Assembly (NCBI GenBank): GCA_963733135.1
Contig: CAVTBX010000010.1
Coordinates: forward strand, 124,001 to 188,000
From: CAVTBX01 sp963733135
GTDB taxonomy: Bacteria > Actinomycetota > Thermoleophilia > Gaiellales > Gaiellaceae
Reading direction: 5' to 3'
DNA: 64,000 nt
How positions within the stretch are numbered: position 1 is the stretch's first letter; every line of letters begins with the position of its first letter. A model generated the notes under the pieces. That model ran no database searches. It saw only the letters and a program-made list of their open reading frames with translations, and was not told where the DNA came from. This document shows positions 44,149-54,242 of this stretch, one piece after another. A program made the translations under genes and the position numbers.

Positions 44149-45642
44149 TCAGGCGCTGCCGCGGACGAGGTCGGCGCACTTCTCGCCGATCATCATCGTG
44201 GTGATGTTGATGTTGACACCGATCATGGAGGGAAACACGGAGGCGTCCGCGACGCGGAGACGGCCCACGCCGCGCACCCGTAGCTCCGGGTCGACGACGG
44301 CCTTCGGGTCGTTCGCCGCACCCATCCGGCACGTGCCCGCCGGGTGAAAGGCCGTGTAGGCGGTCGTCCGCGCGTACTCGGTGAGCTCGTCGTCGTCGGT
44401 GACGTCGGGACCGGGCTGCTCTTCGCTCTCGATCCAGTCCGCGAGAGCGGGCTGCGAGGCGATCCGCCGGGCCAGCTTGATTCCCTCGAGCATCGTCCGC
44501 TCGTCGTAGCCCTCTGGGTCGGTGAAGTAGCGCGGGTCGATGACCGGCGGGTCGGAAGGATCCGCCGAGCGAAGCCTGACGAACCCTTCGCTCCGCGGGT
44601 GCGTCACGTCGGGCCCGAGCGAGAACGCGGTCACGTCGGCGACTTCGCCGGCCTTGGTCGTGAACTCCTCGAAGTGGCCCGAGAAGAACCACATCATGAG
44701 ATCGGGCCCCTGCGAGTCCGAGCCCGGCGCTTTCGCGAGCAGGACAGCGTCGCACCAGGTGGTGTTCGGCTGGGAAATCGGCCGTGTCGTGCGGAAGATC
44801 ACGACGCCTTCCGGGTGGTCGATCAGGTGCTCGCCGACGGGCAGATCCGCAACGACGTCGATGCCGTGGTCGGCCAGCTGGGCAGCCGGGCCGATGCCCG
44901 ACAGCAGGAGGAGCTTCGGCGACTCGAAAACGCCGCACGACACGATGGTCTCGCGCCTCGCTCGGAGCTCGCCGTTCGATGTCTCGACCCCGACGGCCTC
45001 CCCGCCCTCGAGCAGGAGCCGAAGGGCCTGAGTGTCCGTCTTGACGGTGAGGTTGTCCGGCAACTCGGAGATCGGGTGCAGGTAGGACACTGACGCCGAG
45101 CGGCGCAGCCGCCCGCGGGCGTTCACCGGAACCCAGCCCGCCCCCTCACGCCCGCCGTCCGCCTCCCACCGGTTCTCCGGATAGCCGGCCTGCGTGCACG
45201 CATTGATAAAGGCCGCAGCGGCGTCGTTGTCCGGAGAGTCGTGCTCGAGCCCGGTTCGCTCGAAGACTCGGTCGAAGTATTGTCGAGTTCCCTCCGGGCC
45301 CCAGCCCGAGGCTCCAAGCTCTTCCCACTCGCGCAGGTCGTACTCGGGCGCGCGCCACGCCTGGCAGACATTGTGCGAGCCGCAACCCCCGAGGACGCGG
45401 GCGCGGCTCTGACGGATGTCGGAGTTGCCGCGCTCCTGCGGCTCGATCCCGTAGTCGTAGTCGAAGCGCGACTGGAGAAGCTCGGGCCAGCGCGGCAGCT
45501 CGAGGATCTCGGGCACCCCCTCGTCGGAGGGGCCGGCCTCGAGCAGGCAGACGGTGGCATCGCCGTCCTCGGCGAGGCGAGCCGCGGCGACTGCGCCGGC
45601 TGAGCCGCCTCCGATGACTAGATAGTCGAACTCGTCGGGCAT
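44149..45642 (-). CDS. GMC-family FAD oxidoreductase (choline-dehydrogenase-like)
   Basis: This 497-residue GMC flavoprotein starts DYLVIGGGSAGAVAAARLAED (residues 6-26), with RVLGGCGSHNVCQAWR near residue 82 and the second signature ETIVSCGVFESPKLLLLSGIGP near 235. The active-site histidine is in AYTAFHPAGTCRMG, followed by VADASVFPSMIGVNINITTMMIGEK. GMC enzymes oxidise alcohols such as choline. Next to trimethylamine and dimethylglycine genes, choline or another amino alcohol is a reasonable guess, but the substrate is not determined. ATG 45642 follows GAGGGGAG. It is divergent from the TMA dehydrogenase gene with 127 bases between. Confidence 0.85.
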   Translation of the reverse strand: MPDEFDYLVIGGGSAGAVAAARLAEDGDATVCLLEAGPSDEGVPEILELPRWPELLQSRFDYDYGIEPQERGNSDIRQSRARVLGGCGSHNVCQAWRAPEYDLREWEELGASGWGPEGTRQYFDRVFERTGLEHDSPDNDAAAAFINACTQAGYPENRWEADGGREGAGWVPVNARGRLRRSASVSYLHPISELPDNLTVKTDTQALRLLLEGGEAVGVETSNGELRARRETIVSCGVFESPKLLLLSGIGPAAQLADHGIDVVADLPVGEHLIDHPEGVVIFRTTRPISQPNTTWCDAVLLAKAPGSDSQGPDLMMWFFSGHFEEFTTKAGEVADVTAFSLGPDVTHPRSEGFVRLRSADPSDPPVIDPRYFTDPEGYDERTMLEGIKLARRIASQPALADWIESEEQPGPDVTDDDELTEYARTTAYTAFHPAGTCRMGAANDPKAVVDPELRVRGVGRLRVADASVFPSMIGVNINITTMMIGEKCADLVRGSA

Positions 45643-45769
45643 GCGCGCTCCCCTCGGTGGGATCGCGGAGACCCTAACGGGCGAGGGTCGCGGTTCCTAC
45701 CGCTTGCAAGTGGTCCTCCCGCCATGAAGAATCAACGGGCTTTCGCCCTATCAAGGAGGCCGCCTGCGC

Positions 45770-47905
45770 ATGGCACGCGATCCGAAGTACGACGTGCTCT
45801 TCGAGCCGATCCAGCTCGGCCCGAAGACGATGAAGAACCGCTTTTACCAGATCCCCCACTGCAACGGCTTCGGGTCGGAGAAACCCCTGAACCAGGCGTA
45901 CTTCCGGGCCATGAAGGCGGAAGGCGGCTACGGCGCGTGCTGTACCGAGTACTGCTCCATCTCACCGGAGTCCGACGACACGCACCGCGTCTCGGCGCGC
46001 ATCTGGGACGACGACGACATCAAGAACCTCTCCGTCATGTGCGACATGCTCCACGAGCATGACTCCCTCGCGGCCTGCGAGCTCTGGTACGGGGGACCTC
46101 ACGCACCCTGCATGGAGACGCGTGCGGTGCCACGTGGCCCGTCGCAGATCCCAAGCGACTTCGAGCACCTCACGTACTGCAAGGAGATGGACAAGGACGA
46201 CATCCGCGAGGTGCAGCAGCTCTACGTCGACGCCGCCAAGCGCGCGCGCACCGCCGGCTTCGACATCGTCTACGTCTACGGCTCGCACTCCTACCTGCCC
46301 CAGCAGTTCCTGACGCCGTACTACAACAAGCGCACCGACGAGTACGGCGGCTCCTTCGAGAACCGCGCGCGCTTCTGGCGCGAGACGATCGAGCAGGTCA
46401 AGGAGGCGGTCGGCGACGACTGCGCCATCTGCGTCCGCATGTCGACAGACATGTTCATGGGCGAGCCGGGAACGCAGCTCGAGCGCGACTGCGTCCCCTT
46501 CGTTGAGATGTGCGACGACATCGTCGACGTCTGGGACATCAACGTCTCCGGCATCTCCGAGTGGGGCGAGGACGCGACGCCGTCGCGCTTCTACCCGTCC
46601 GGCCGCCTGCTGCCGTGGCAGAAGCGGATCAAGGAGGTGTCGAACAAGCCGGTGCTCGGCGTCGGCCGCTTCACGAGCCCCGACCTCATGGTCGAGGCGA
46701 TCGAGACGGGTGCGCTCGACATCATCGCGACCTGCCGCCCGTCGATCTCCGATCCGTTCCTGCCCAAGAAGATCGACGAGGGCCGCCTCGACGATATTCG
46801 CGAGTGCATCGGCTGCAACATCTGCATCTCCCGCTGGGAGATCGGCGGCCCGCCGCTCATCTGCACCCAGAACGCCACGGCCGGCGAGGAGTACCGGCGC
46901 GGCTGGCACCCCGAGAAGTTCTCGGAAGCGGAGAACGCCGACAACGACGTGCTCGTGGTCGGCTCCGGGCCGGCCGGGATGGAGTGCGCGATGGTGCTCG
47001 GCAAGCGCGGCATGCGCCGCGTCCATCTCGTGGAGGCACAGGACGACATGGGCGGGATCATGCGCTGGATCCCGCAGCTTCCCGGGCTCGGTGAGTGGGC
47101 ACGCGTCGTCAACTACCGGCGCATTCAGATCGACAAGCTGAAGAACGTCGAGTTCATCCCGAACACCGAGCTCGACGCGAACGGCGTCAAGGACTACGGC
47201 GCCGAGATCGTGGTCGTCGCCACGGGCGGCTACTGGGCCACGAACGGTCTCAACGGCTGCACGCACGACACGATCGAGGGCGCCGACGCGAGCCAGCCGT
47301 GGTGCCTGACCCCCGAGCAGATCATGCACGAGGGCAAGGAGGTGCCCGCGGGCCGGGTCGTCGTCGTCGACAACGACGGCTACTTCATGGGACCGTCGAT
47401 CGCCGAGAAGCTCGCCGCGGACGGGAACCAGGTCACGCTCATGACGCACCTCGGCCACATCGGGCCCTACATGCACTTCACCCTCGAGGCGCCGAACATG
47501 CACCGGAAGCTGCACGGCCTCAAGGTCGAGATGGTCACGTACCAGATCCCGACCGCGATGGAGCAGGGCAAGCTGACGTCTGCGCACGTCTTCGACGAGG
47601 AGCACGTGACCGAGTGGGATGCCGACGCGATCGTGCTCGTCACGCAGCGACGCTCCAACGAGGCGCTCTTCCGTTCGCTGAAGGACGACATCGGGCTCGA
47701 TGCGCTCGAGGCCGAGGGCATCACCGGGCTCTACCGGATCGGCGACTGCGAGGCGCCGCGCCTCATCGCCGACTGCGTGTTCTCCGGGCACCGTCTGGCC
47801 CGCGAGATCGACTCGGACAATCCGGCCGTGCCCAAGCCGTTCATTCGCGAGCGACGTGTGATCGAGCGCGAGGAAGCGGGCTCGCTCGCGGGAGCAGCGG
47901 TCTGA
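45770..47905 (+). CDS. tmd: Trimethylamine dehydrogenase (6-S-cysteinyl-FMN, [4Fe-4S])
   Basis: It is predicted to oxidise trimethylamine to dimethylamine and formaldehyde, with ETF as acceptor. The 711-residue chain aligns along its length with the Methylophilus enzyme. All diagnostic residues are present at the mature number plus one: Cys31 for covalent FMN (FYQIPHCNGFG); aromatic-bowl residues Tyr61 (CTEYCS), Trp265 (SEWGED) and Trp356 (CISRWEIGG); active-site Tyr170, His173 and Asp268; cluster cysteines 346, 349, 352 and 365. The C-terminal part has an ADP-binding fold (VVGSGPAGMECAMVLG). Dimethylamine dehydrogenase would have Gln for Tyr61, and histamine dehydrogenase lacks Trp356. ATG follows AAGGAGG, and etfB and etfA follow. 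Confidence 0.9.
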   Translation: MARDPKYDVLFEPIQLGPKTMKNRFYQIPHCNGFGSEKPLNQAYFRAMKAEGGYGACCTEYCSISPESDDTHRVSARIWDDDDIKNLSVMCDMLHEHDSLAACELWYGGPHAPCMETRAVPRGPSQIPSDFEHLTYCKEMDKDDIREVQQLYVDAAKRARTAGFDIVYVYGSHSYLPQQFLTPYYNKRTDEYGGSFENRARFWRETIEQVKEAVGDDCAICVRMSTDMFMGEPGTQLERDCVPFVEMCDDIVDVWDINVSGISEWGEDATPSRFYPSGRLLPWQKRIKEVSNKPVLGVGRFTSPDLMVEAIETGALDIIATCRPSISDPFLPKKIDEGRLDDIRECIGCNICISRWEIGGPPLICTQNATAGEEYRRGWHPEKFSEAENADNDVLVVGSGPAGMECAMVLGKRGMRRVHLVEAQDDMGGIMRWIPQLPGLGEWARVVNYRRIQIDKLKNVEFIPNTELDANGVKDYGAEIVVVATGGYWATNGLNGCTHDTIEGADASQPWCLTPEQIMHEGKEVPAGRVVVVDNDGYFMGPSIAEKLAADGNQVTLMTHLGHIGPYMHFTLEAPNMHRKLHGLKVEMVTYQIPTAMEQGKLTSAHVFDEEHVTEWDADAIVLVTQRRSNEALFRSLKDDIGLDALEAEGITGLYRIGDCEAPRLIADCVFSGHRLAREIDSDNPAVPKPFIRERRVIEREEAGSLAGAAV

Positions 47906-47936
47906 GAGCTTCGGCGGCAGGGGTCGGAGGACGGCG

Positions 47937-48698
47937 ATGAAGATCGTCGTGTGCGTGAAGCAGATCGCCGCCCTCGGCGACGAGGTCGAGTTCACCGACG
48001 ACGAGACGGACGTCGATCCCGACTTCCTCGACTACGCGCTGAACGAGTGGGACAGCTTCGCCACCGAGGAGGCGCTCCAGATCCGCGACCGGAACGGAGA
48101 CGGGGAGGTCGTCGTCGTGACCGTCGGCGACGAGGATGCCGAGGAGGCGATGCGGCGATGCCTGGCCATGGGCGCCGACCGGGGCGTTCGGATCGAGGGC
48201 GAGGGCGTGGCGCGTGATCCGGTGACGCTGGCGCGCGTCCTCGCGCCGGTCGTACGACGCGAGGAGCCCGACCTCGTGTTCTGCGGCGTCCAGTCGAGCG
48301 ACGCGGTGCAGGCCGCGACCGGCGTGGCGCTCGCCGAGCTCCTCGGGCTTCCGCGGGTGGCCGTCGTGACGAAGCTGGACTGGGACGCGAGTGCGGGGAG
48401 AGCGAGCGTGGGCCGTGAGCTCGAGGGCGGGCTCATCGATCTCGTCGAAGTCGACACGCCGGCCGTCCTGACGATCCAGACCGGGATCAACGAGCCTCGG
48501 TACGCGACGCTTCGGGCGATCAAGCAGGCGGAGGCGAAAGAGATCGACGTGGTCGAGCCGGAGGACGCCGGCGAGCCCGGCTACCGCGTCCGGCGCATGT
48601 TCGTCCCCGCGAAGGGCGAGGGCGCCGAAATGCTGAACGGAAGCCCTGAAGCGGTCGCGCAGAAGATCAAGGAGATCGTCGCGGAGCGCCTCGCATGA
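47937..48698 (+). CDS. etfB: Electron transfer flavoprotein beta subunit
   Basis: The 253-residue protein begins MKIVVCVKQIAALGDEVEF and shows the AMP-binding-region features of EtfB: TEEALQIRDRNGDGEVVVVTVGDEDAEEAMRRCLAMGADRGV, FCGVQSSDAVQAATGVALAELLGLPRVAVV and INEPRYATLRAIKQAEAKEI. It is encoded 31 bases after the TMA dehydrogenase, whose known partner is ETF. The adenine nucleotide is AMP in ordinary ETFs; nothing suggests a bifurcating variant, but that cannot be excluded by eye. Confidence 0.93.
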   Translation: MKIVVCVKQIAALGDEVEFTDDETDVDPDFLDYALNEWDSFATEEALQIRDRNGDGEVVVVTVGDEDAEEAMRRCLAMGADRGVRIEGEGVARDPVTLARVLAPVVRREEPDLVFCGVQSSDAVQAATGVALAELLGLPRVAVVTKLDWDASAGRASVGRELEGGLIDLVEVDTPAVLTIQTGINEPRYATLRAIKQAEAKEIDVVEPEDAGEPGYRVRRMFVPAKGEGAEMLNGSPEAVAQKIKEIVAERLA

Positions 48699-48790
48699 TC
48701 TACGTACGCCTAGAGTCTCGCGCGCGGGTGACTGGGCGCGCAAGCGCTCCGACCCTCCCCCCTGCCTGGCGTCGAGCCTACAGCGAAAAG

Positions 48791-48807
48791 GCGCACCCGT
48801 GGTGCGC
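48791..48807. repeat. Small hairpin in the etfB-etfA gap
   Basis: GCGCACC (48791-48797) and GGTGCGC (48801-48807) form a 7-bp stem with a CGT loop in the 148-base gap between etfB and etfA. GTGAC and GTCAC lie just beyond, as a further imperfect inverted pair. It could modulate the etfB:etfA ratio or be incidental. The gap is long for this gene pair. Confidence 0.35.
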
Positions 48808-48846
48808 GGGATGTGACGGAAGGGTCACGGAAATGGGCCAGAACTG

Positions 48847-49788
48847 ATGGCCGGGACACTCGTCGTCGCCGAGCACCTTCGGGGAGAGCTTCGGCCCGTC
48901 ACGCTCGAGCTCGTCAGCGCCGCCAAGGAGCTCGGCGGGCCGACTGCCGTGCTCGTCGTCGCCCGCGATCCCGCCGAGCTGACCGATGCCGTCAACCTCG
49001 ACGGCGTCGACGAGATCGTCACCTGCGCGGTCGACATCGATGAGTTCGAGAACGACGTCTACCAAGCGGCAGTTGAGGCCGCCATCGAGGAGAAGCAGCC
49101 CGACGTCGTCCTGCTCGCCTTCACGGTGAACTCGATGGGGTTCGGGCCGGCGCTTGCTACCAAGCTCGGCACCGGGTTCGCCTCCGACGTGTTCGCGGTC
49201 GCCCGCGAAGGCGACTCGGTCGTCGCCCAGCGCTCGTTCTACGGCGCCAAGGTCAGCGCCGAGCTCGAGTTCCCCGGCAAGGAGCGCACGGTTCTGCTGA
49301 TCCGTCCCACGACGTGGGCGCCGGCCGAGGGCGCCGGCAGCGCCACGACCTCCGAGCTCCCCGCTCCCACAGTCGAGTCCCGCGCGAGGCACCGGGACTT
49401 CGAGGAGGTCGCGACCGGCGACGTGGACATCACAACCGCCGACTTCCTCCTCTCCATTGGCCGTGGTGTCGGCGAGAAGGACGCGATTTCGCAGTTCGAG
49501 GAGCTGGCCGAGCGCATGGGCGCGACGCTCTCGGTCTCCCGCCCGATCGTGGACGCAGGCTGGATGAAGAACGCGTACCAGGTCGGCCAGTCGGGCAAGA
49601 CGGTGAAGCCGAAGGTGTACCTGGCACTCGGGATCTCGGGGGCCGTGCAGCACCTCGCCGGCATGAAGACGAGCGGCACGATCATCGCCGTGAACACCGA
49701 CCCCGAGGCCGCGATCTTCGGAGTCGCCCACTACGGCGCCGTCGCCGATCTGTTCGAAGTCGCTGAGGAGCTCGAGAAGCTCTACTAG
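48847..49788 (+). CDS. etfA: Electron transfer flavoprotein alpha subunit
   Basis: A 313-residue EtfA that carries FAD between the amine dehydrogenase and EtfD. It begins MAGTLVVAEHLRGELRPVTLELVSAAKELGG. The C-terminal FAD domain is complete: SIGRGVGEKDAISQFEELAERMGATLSVSRPIVDAGWMKNAYQVGQSGKTVKPKVYLALGISGAVQHLAGMKTSGTIIAVNTDPEAAIFGVAHYGAVADLFE. Length is normal. The etfD-type gene starts 11 bases after its stop, indicating one operon from the dehydrogenase to the quinone. Confidence 0.95.
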   Translation: MAGTLVVAEHLRGELRPVTLELVSAAKELGGPTAVLVVARDPAELTDAVNLDGVDEIVTCAVDIDEFENDVYQAAVEAAIEEKQPDVVLLAFTVNSMGFGPALATKLGTGFASDVFAVAREGDSVVAQRSFYGAKVSAELEFPGKERTVLLIRPTTWAPAEGAGSATTSELPAPTVESRARHRDFEEVATGDVDITTADFLLSIGRGVGEKDAISQFEELAERMGATLSVSRPIVDAGWMKNAYQVGQSGKTVKPKVYLALGISGAVQHLAGMKTSGTIIAVNTDPEAAIFGVAHYGAVADLFEVAEELEKLY

Positions 49789-49799
49789 GCAGCGCCCTG

Positions 49800-51953
49800 T
49801 TGTTCAACAAGCTGATCGCCGAGACGGCCACCCGCGAGACCTTCGCGAACCTCGAGCGCTGGCAAATCGTCCTCTGGTACGTCCTGATCGTCGTCTCGAC
49901 GGCGATCTTCTTCTGGGGCGCCGCTCGCCTAGCGGTCAAGTACTCGAAGGGCCGCACCCCCTTCCGCTTCGACAATCCCACGGCACGGTTGCGCCACACG
50001 ATGCTCATCGTCGCCAAGCACGACTGGATCAGGAAGCGCGACCCGCTCGCCGGAATCGGGCACCTGCTGATCTTCTACGGGTTCGTCGTCCTCTTCATCG
50101 GGACAGCGATCCTCGCCTTCCAGGACGACTTCGCGAGTCCCGTGCTCGGTTGGCATTTCTTCGAGGGCTGGTTCTACCTCGGCTACTCGCTCTTCCTCGA
50201 CGTCTTCGGAGTCGCGCTGATCGTCGGGCTCGGGGTCATGGCGGTGCGACGCGGCATCCTGCGGCCGTTCCGGCTCGACTACTGGCGGCCCGACCGCGCC
50301 GAGGGCGAGTACGACCGGCGCCCCTACCGCATCGGCGACTGGGCGTTCCTCGGCCTCCTCTTCTTCCTGGCGCTGACCGGGTTCCTGCTCGAGGCGTTCC
50401 GGATCGCCGAGCTCGACCCGAGCTTCGAGGCCTGGTCGCCGTTCGGCTGGCTGGTCGGTCAGGGCTTCCGCGACCTCGGACTCGACGGCGATGCGGCCCA
50501 GACCGCGCACTTCGTCCAGTGGTGGGTGCACGGCGTCGTGGCGCTCGCCTTCGTCGCCTCGATCCCGTTCACGAAGGCCGTCCACATGATCGCGAGCCCG
50601 GCCAACGTCGCGCTCCACAACGACCGCGCCGGCAACCGGCTGCTGCCGCTGCCCGAGAACGCAAAGCCGGAGGAGGTCGGCTACGGGCAGATCACCGACC
50701 TCTCCTGGAAGCACCTCGTCAACCTCGACGCCTGCACGAAGTGCGGCAAGTGCCACGCGGCCTGCCCGGCGACCAACTCCGGCTACCCGCTCTCGCCGCG
50801 CGATCTCGTCCTCGATCTCCGCGAGTTCTCGGACGGCTCGATGGGGATCCGCTCCACGCTCCACGTCGAGCCGCTGCACGACTCGAAGGCGTCCGTGCTC
50901 GGCGACCCGATCCGGCCCGAGACGCTCTGGTCCTGCATGCAGTGCATGGCGTGCGTCGAGATCTGCCCGGTCGGGATCGAGCACGTGCCGCTCTGATCAA
51001 CCAGATGCGCCGGCGCCTGGTCGAGCAGGGGGAGATGGACTCGCTGCTCCAGGGCACGCTGGAGACGATCTACACGTCCGGCAACTCGTTCGGGGAGGCC
51101 AAGCGCAAGCGGGCCCGCTGGACGCGCGGGCTCGACTTCGAGGTCAAGGACGCCCGAAAGCGGCCGGTCGACCTCCTGTGGTTCGTCGGCGACTACGCGT
51201 CCTTCGACCCCCGCAACCAGCGGAACTCTCAGGCGCTCGCACGGATCCTCCACCACGCGCGCGTCGACTTCGGGATCCTCTATGACGGCGAGAAGACCGC
51301 CGGCAACGATGTCCGGCGCACCGGCGAGGAGGGTCTCTTCGCCTCGCTGGCCGAGGAGAACGTCGAGACGATCTCGCGCGCGCGTTTCCGGCGCATCGTG
51401 TCCTCAGACCCGCACACCTACAACACCCTGAAGAACGAGTACCCCGACTTCGGCGGCGCGTGGGACGTCCTCCACCACACGCAGCTTCTCCTCGAGCTGA
51501 TCGAGCGCGGGCGGCTCTCCCCACGCGGGCTCGGCTACCGGGTGACCTACCACGACCCGTGCACTCTCGGGCGCTTCAACGGCGTGTACGACGCGCCGCG
51601 CGACCTGATGGCGGCTATCGGCCTCGAGCTCGTCGAGATGCCTCGGAACCGCGACAACTCGTTCTGCTGCGGAGCAGGCGGCGGACGCATCTGGATGAAG
51701 GAGCTGAAGGCCGAGGGGGCACGGCGGCCCAGCGAGCAGCGGATCGACGAGGCCGTTGCGCTCGAGCGGCATCGACTACTTCGTGGTCGCGTGCCCGAAG
51801 GACGTGACGATGTACGAGGACGCGATCAAGACCTCTGGCCACCAGGGCGAGATCGAGCTCCGGGAGCTGTCCGAGCTCGTGCTCGAGGCGCTCGACCTCG
51901 AGCGGGACGACGCTGGATCAACGCAAGAACAAGACGCCGTCACACGTGGATGA
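49800..51953 (+). CDS. etfD: EtfD-type membrane iron-sulfur ETF:quinone oxidoreductase (two frameshifts)
   Basis: This protein is predicted to take electrons from EtfAB and reduce menaquinone. It has an N-terminal cytochrome-b-like membrane domain of about six helices (IVLWYVLIVVSTAIFFWG, GHLLIFYGFVVLFIGTAILAF, WAFLGLLFFLALTGFLLE). Then come two ferredoxin clusters (CTKCGKCHAACPA and CMQCMACVEICPVG), and CCG domains with YRVTYHDPCTLGRFN and NSFCCGAGGGRIW. As written the frame breaks near 50993 (one base apparently missing) and near 51767 (one extra); corrected length is 717 residues. TTG at 49800 is the probable start. The end reads YFVVACPKDVTMYEDAIK, then a short acidic tail. Mycobacterial EtfD has the same plan. 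Confidence 0.85.
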
Positions 51954-51995
51954 GACTCGGAACTGACCGAAGACCGAGCCGCCGCCCGCCCCTCG

Positions 51996-52984
51996 CTAGG
52001 AAAGCGCCGCTTCGAGCCGCTCGATGACGCTCAGAAGTTTGTGACCGATCTCCTCGAGCGCAGCGAGAAACCCCCCGGACTCTGCGTCGTCGCCGGTCGG
52101 CGGCGACGACGACCCTGCGGCCGGTCGCTCGACTTCCTCCCGGCTCGAGCCGAACGCGACCAGGTCGTAGTAGACGCGCGGCCCGTACGCATCGCCGAGC
52201 GAGTCGCTGACGTAGATCCCGAGCTTGAGGTAGGCATCGCTCGCGGAGCTCGACTCGGAGATCTCGGAATAGAGCGTCCGGCCGTCGACGCTCGAGATCG
52301 GCTCGGCCGAGCCGTCCGCGTAGAGCTCGAAGAACCCGTCGGAGCCGGTCGACCACTTTGCGTGGACGACGATCCTGTGCCATTCCTGCAGCGAGAGAGG
52401 ATAGGTAGCGGCCTCGGTCTCCTCGGCGCTCTCGCACGTCTCGCCCTGGGAGACCGCCGCCTCGAGCCCCCGTAGCAGCCCGTCGGAGGCCGTGTCGAGC
52501 TTCAGCTTCGCGTTCGTCGAGCACGGCGTCGAGGCCGGAGCGCGGGTGGAAATCGCCGAGCGAAGAAGCTGCCGTCGTCCCGCGGGACGCGATCGAGGTA
52601 GACCGAGAACGCGCCCCAGGTCTCCTCGCCTTCGACGAAAAGGTTCGATTCCTTCGCGGGGAGAAGGACGAACTGTTCGTGGTAGCGCGTGCAGTCGCCG
52701 GACTCGTCCAGGTCTCCCTCCCAGCACCGACCGGGCGTGACCTCCGACCGCACGACCTTCGAACCCGAGTAGGCGGGAGGGGCGCCGTCCACGCCCCCGG
52801 TCACGATCTCGAGGCCTGTCGCTCGAGGCGTGACCGGCTCGTCATGGGGCTGAAGCTGCCCGTTTCGAAGTCCTGCGCGAACGAGGGCGCAGCCTCGGCG
52901 CTCGGGGTGGCGAGCGCGGCCGAGCGCGACGAGTAGAAGCAGCGCTCGCCTTAGGCGTTGGCATGACGTTCGGAGGCGTGGCAT
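51996..52984 (-). CDS. Secreted polysaccharide-lyase-like protein (several frameshifts)
   Basis: ATG 52984 opens a signal peptide, MPRLRTSCQRLRRALLLLVAL. A shift near 52920 gives ALATPSAEAAPSFAQDFETGSF. Another frame then carries AYSGSKVVRSEVTPGRCW, YHEQFVLLPAKESNLFVEGEETWGAFSVYLDRVP, and after a shift near 52560, SLQEWHRIVVHAKWSTGSDGFFELYADG and YLKLGIYVSDSLGDAYGPRVYYDLVAFG. The later blocks match the jelly-roll heparin-lyase-like family (Polysacc_lyase). The end is a serine-rich stretch and a helix. Whether it is active is unclear. It is convergent with etfD and unrelated to amine metabolism. Confidence 0.6.
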
Positions 52985-53114
52985 GGGGCTGCGTCTGGAG
53001 ATCGAGCTTCGATGCTACCGCGGCGCCCGCATCGGATCGTCCACCGAGGCTCAGGTCGTGCTCGCGCTACCGCGCCGAGCCTTAGGCTAGGAGCCAACGA
53101 CAAGGGAGGCTCCA

Positions 53115-54221
53115 TTGAGCAAGGAGACGGCGTTCTACGGGCGGCTCGACGCGCTGACCGACCAGTGGATGGACCTGTTCGGCTATTGGGCCCCGATCGT
53201 GGTGACCGACACGCTCGAGGAATACCGGGCCGTGCGAGAAGACGCGGGCCTCATGGACTTCTCGATGCTCCGCAAGGTCGACATCGACGGCCCGGGGGCG
53301 CAGGCGTTCATCAACACAATGGTCGCGCGCGACGTGGCAGAGCTCGAACGCGGGCAGATCGCCTACGGGCCGCTCACCGATGACGACGGCCTGATGGTCG
53401 ACGACTGCACCGTGATGGTGCGAAGCGCCGACAGCATCCGGTTCTGCGGAGCCAACGACCGCGACCACGAGATCTTCGGCGCCAAGGCGCCAGAGGGCGT
53501 GACCGTCCGAGAGTTCACGGACGCCATGCCGCATCTCTGCCTCCAGGGCCCGAAGAGCCGCGAGTGGCTGCAGGGCCTGACCGACGCCGACCTCTCGAAC
53601 GAGGCTTTCCCCTACTACCGGTTCCGGGAGGACGTCTCGATCGCCGGCATCCCGGTATTCATGACGCGCCTCGGCTACACGGCCGAGCTCGGTTACGAGC
53701 TCTGGGTCGACGAGAGCCGTGCACTCGAGCTCTGGGATGCGCTCCTCGAGGAGCTCGGGCCCAAGGGGATGAAGCTCGTGGGGATGGTCGCGCTCGACCT
53801 CTTCCGAATCGAGGGCGGCTTCATCATCGGCGGCATCGAGTACGACCCGACAGTCTCGCCGTACGAGTGCGGGCTCGGCTGGGCGGTCGACCTCGACAAG
53901 GGTGACTTCCAGGGCCGCGAGGCACTCTCGAAGGCCGCGGATGGGACGAGCCTCCGCCTGACCTCGGTCGAGCTCGAGTCGGGCGGTGACGAGGCGAGCG
54001 GCGCCACGCTCTTCGTCGACGACGAGGAAGTCGGGCTCGTCACGCAGGCCGTCGAATCGCCCTACCGGGAGGGCAAGACCGTCGGGCTCGCCAAGATCCG
54101 GAAGGAGCTCCGCGAGCCGGGCACACAGGTCGAGGCGAGGGTCGGCGAGGAGACGGTCAAGGGCGAGGTGGTACGGCACCCCGTCTACGACCCCGAGCGA
54201 AAGCGGGCCAAGACCTCGTAG
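53115..54221 (+). CDS. GcvT-like folate-dependent aminomethyltransferase/demethylase
   Basis: The 368-residue protein begins at TTG 53115 after GGGAGG. AGLMDFSMLRKVDIDGPGAQAFINTMVARD is near residue 43, LQGPKSREWLQGLTDADLSNEAFPYYRF near 143, and RLGYTAELGYELWVDE and ALDLFRIEGGFIIGGIEYDPTVSPYECGLGWAVDLDKGDF follow. The C-terminus SPYREGKTVGLAKIRKELREPGTQVEARVG is the GcvT barrel. Compared with GcvT it lacks glycine-cleavage neighbours. It lies between a broken polysaccharide lyase and the polyamine operon. A role in demethylating an N-methyl compound to methylene-THF is likely. Confidence 0.78.
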   Translation: MSKETAFYGRLDALTDQWMDLFGYWAPIVVTDTLEEYRAVREDAGLMDFSMLRKVDIDGPGAQAFINTMVARDVAELERGQIAYGPLTDDDGLMVDDCTVMVRSADSIRFCGANDRDHEIFGAKAPEGVTVREFTDAMPHLCLQGPKSREWLQGLTDADLSNEAFPYYRFREDVSIAGIPVFMTRLGYTAELGYELWVDESRALELWDALLEELGPKGMKLVGMVALDLFRIEGGFIIGGIEYDPTVSPYECGLGWAVDLDKGDFQGREALSKAADGTSLRLTSVELESGGDEASGATLFVDDEEVGLVTQAVESPYREGKTVGLAKIRKELREPGTQVEARVGEETVKGEVVRHPVYDPERKRAKTS

Positions 54222-54242
54222 GGGCGGCAGGCCTCGCCTAGT

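Noticed and set aside
45770..47905. Dimethylamine or histamine dehydrogenase
   Set aside because: Tyr61 (Gln in dimethylamine dehydrogenase) and Trp356 (Asp in histamine dehydrogenase) both match the trimethylamine enzyme.
45962..47995. 677-codon open frame on the minus strand
   Set aside because: Antisense shadow of the trimethylamine dehydrogenase gene.
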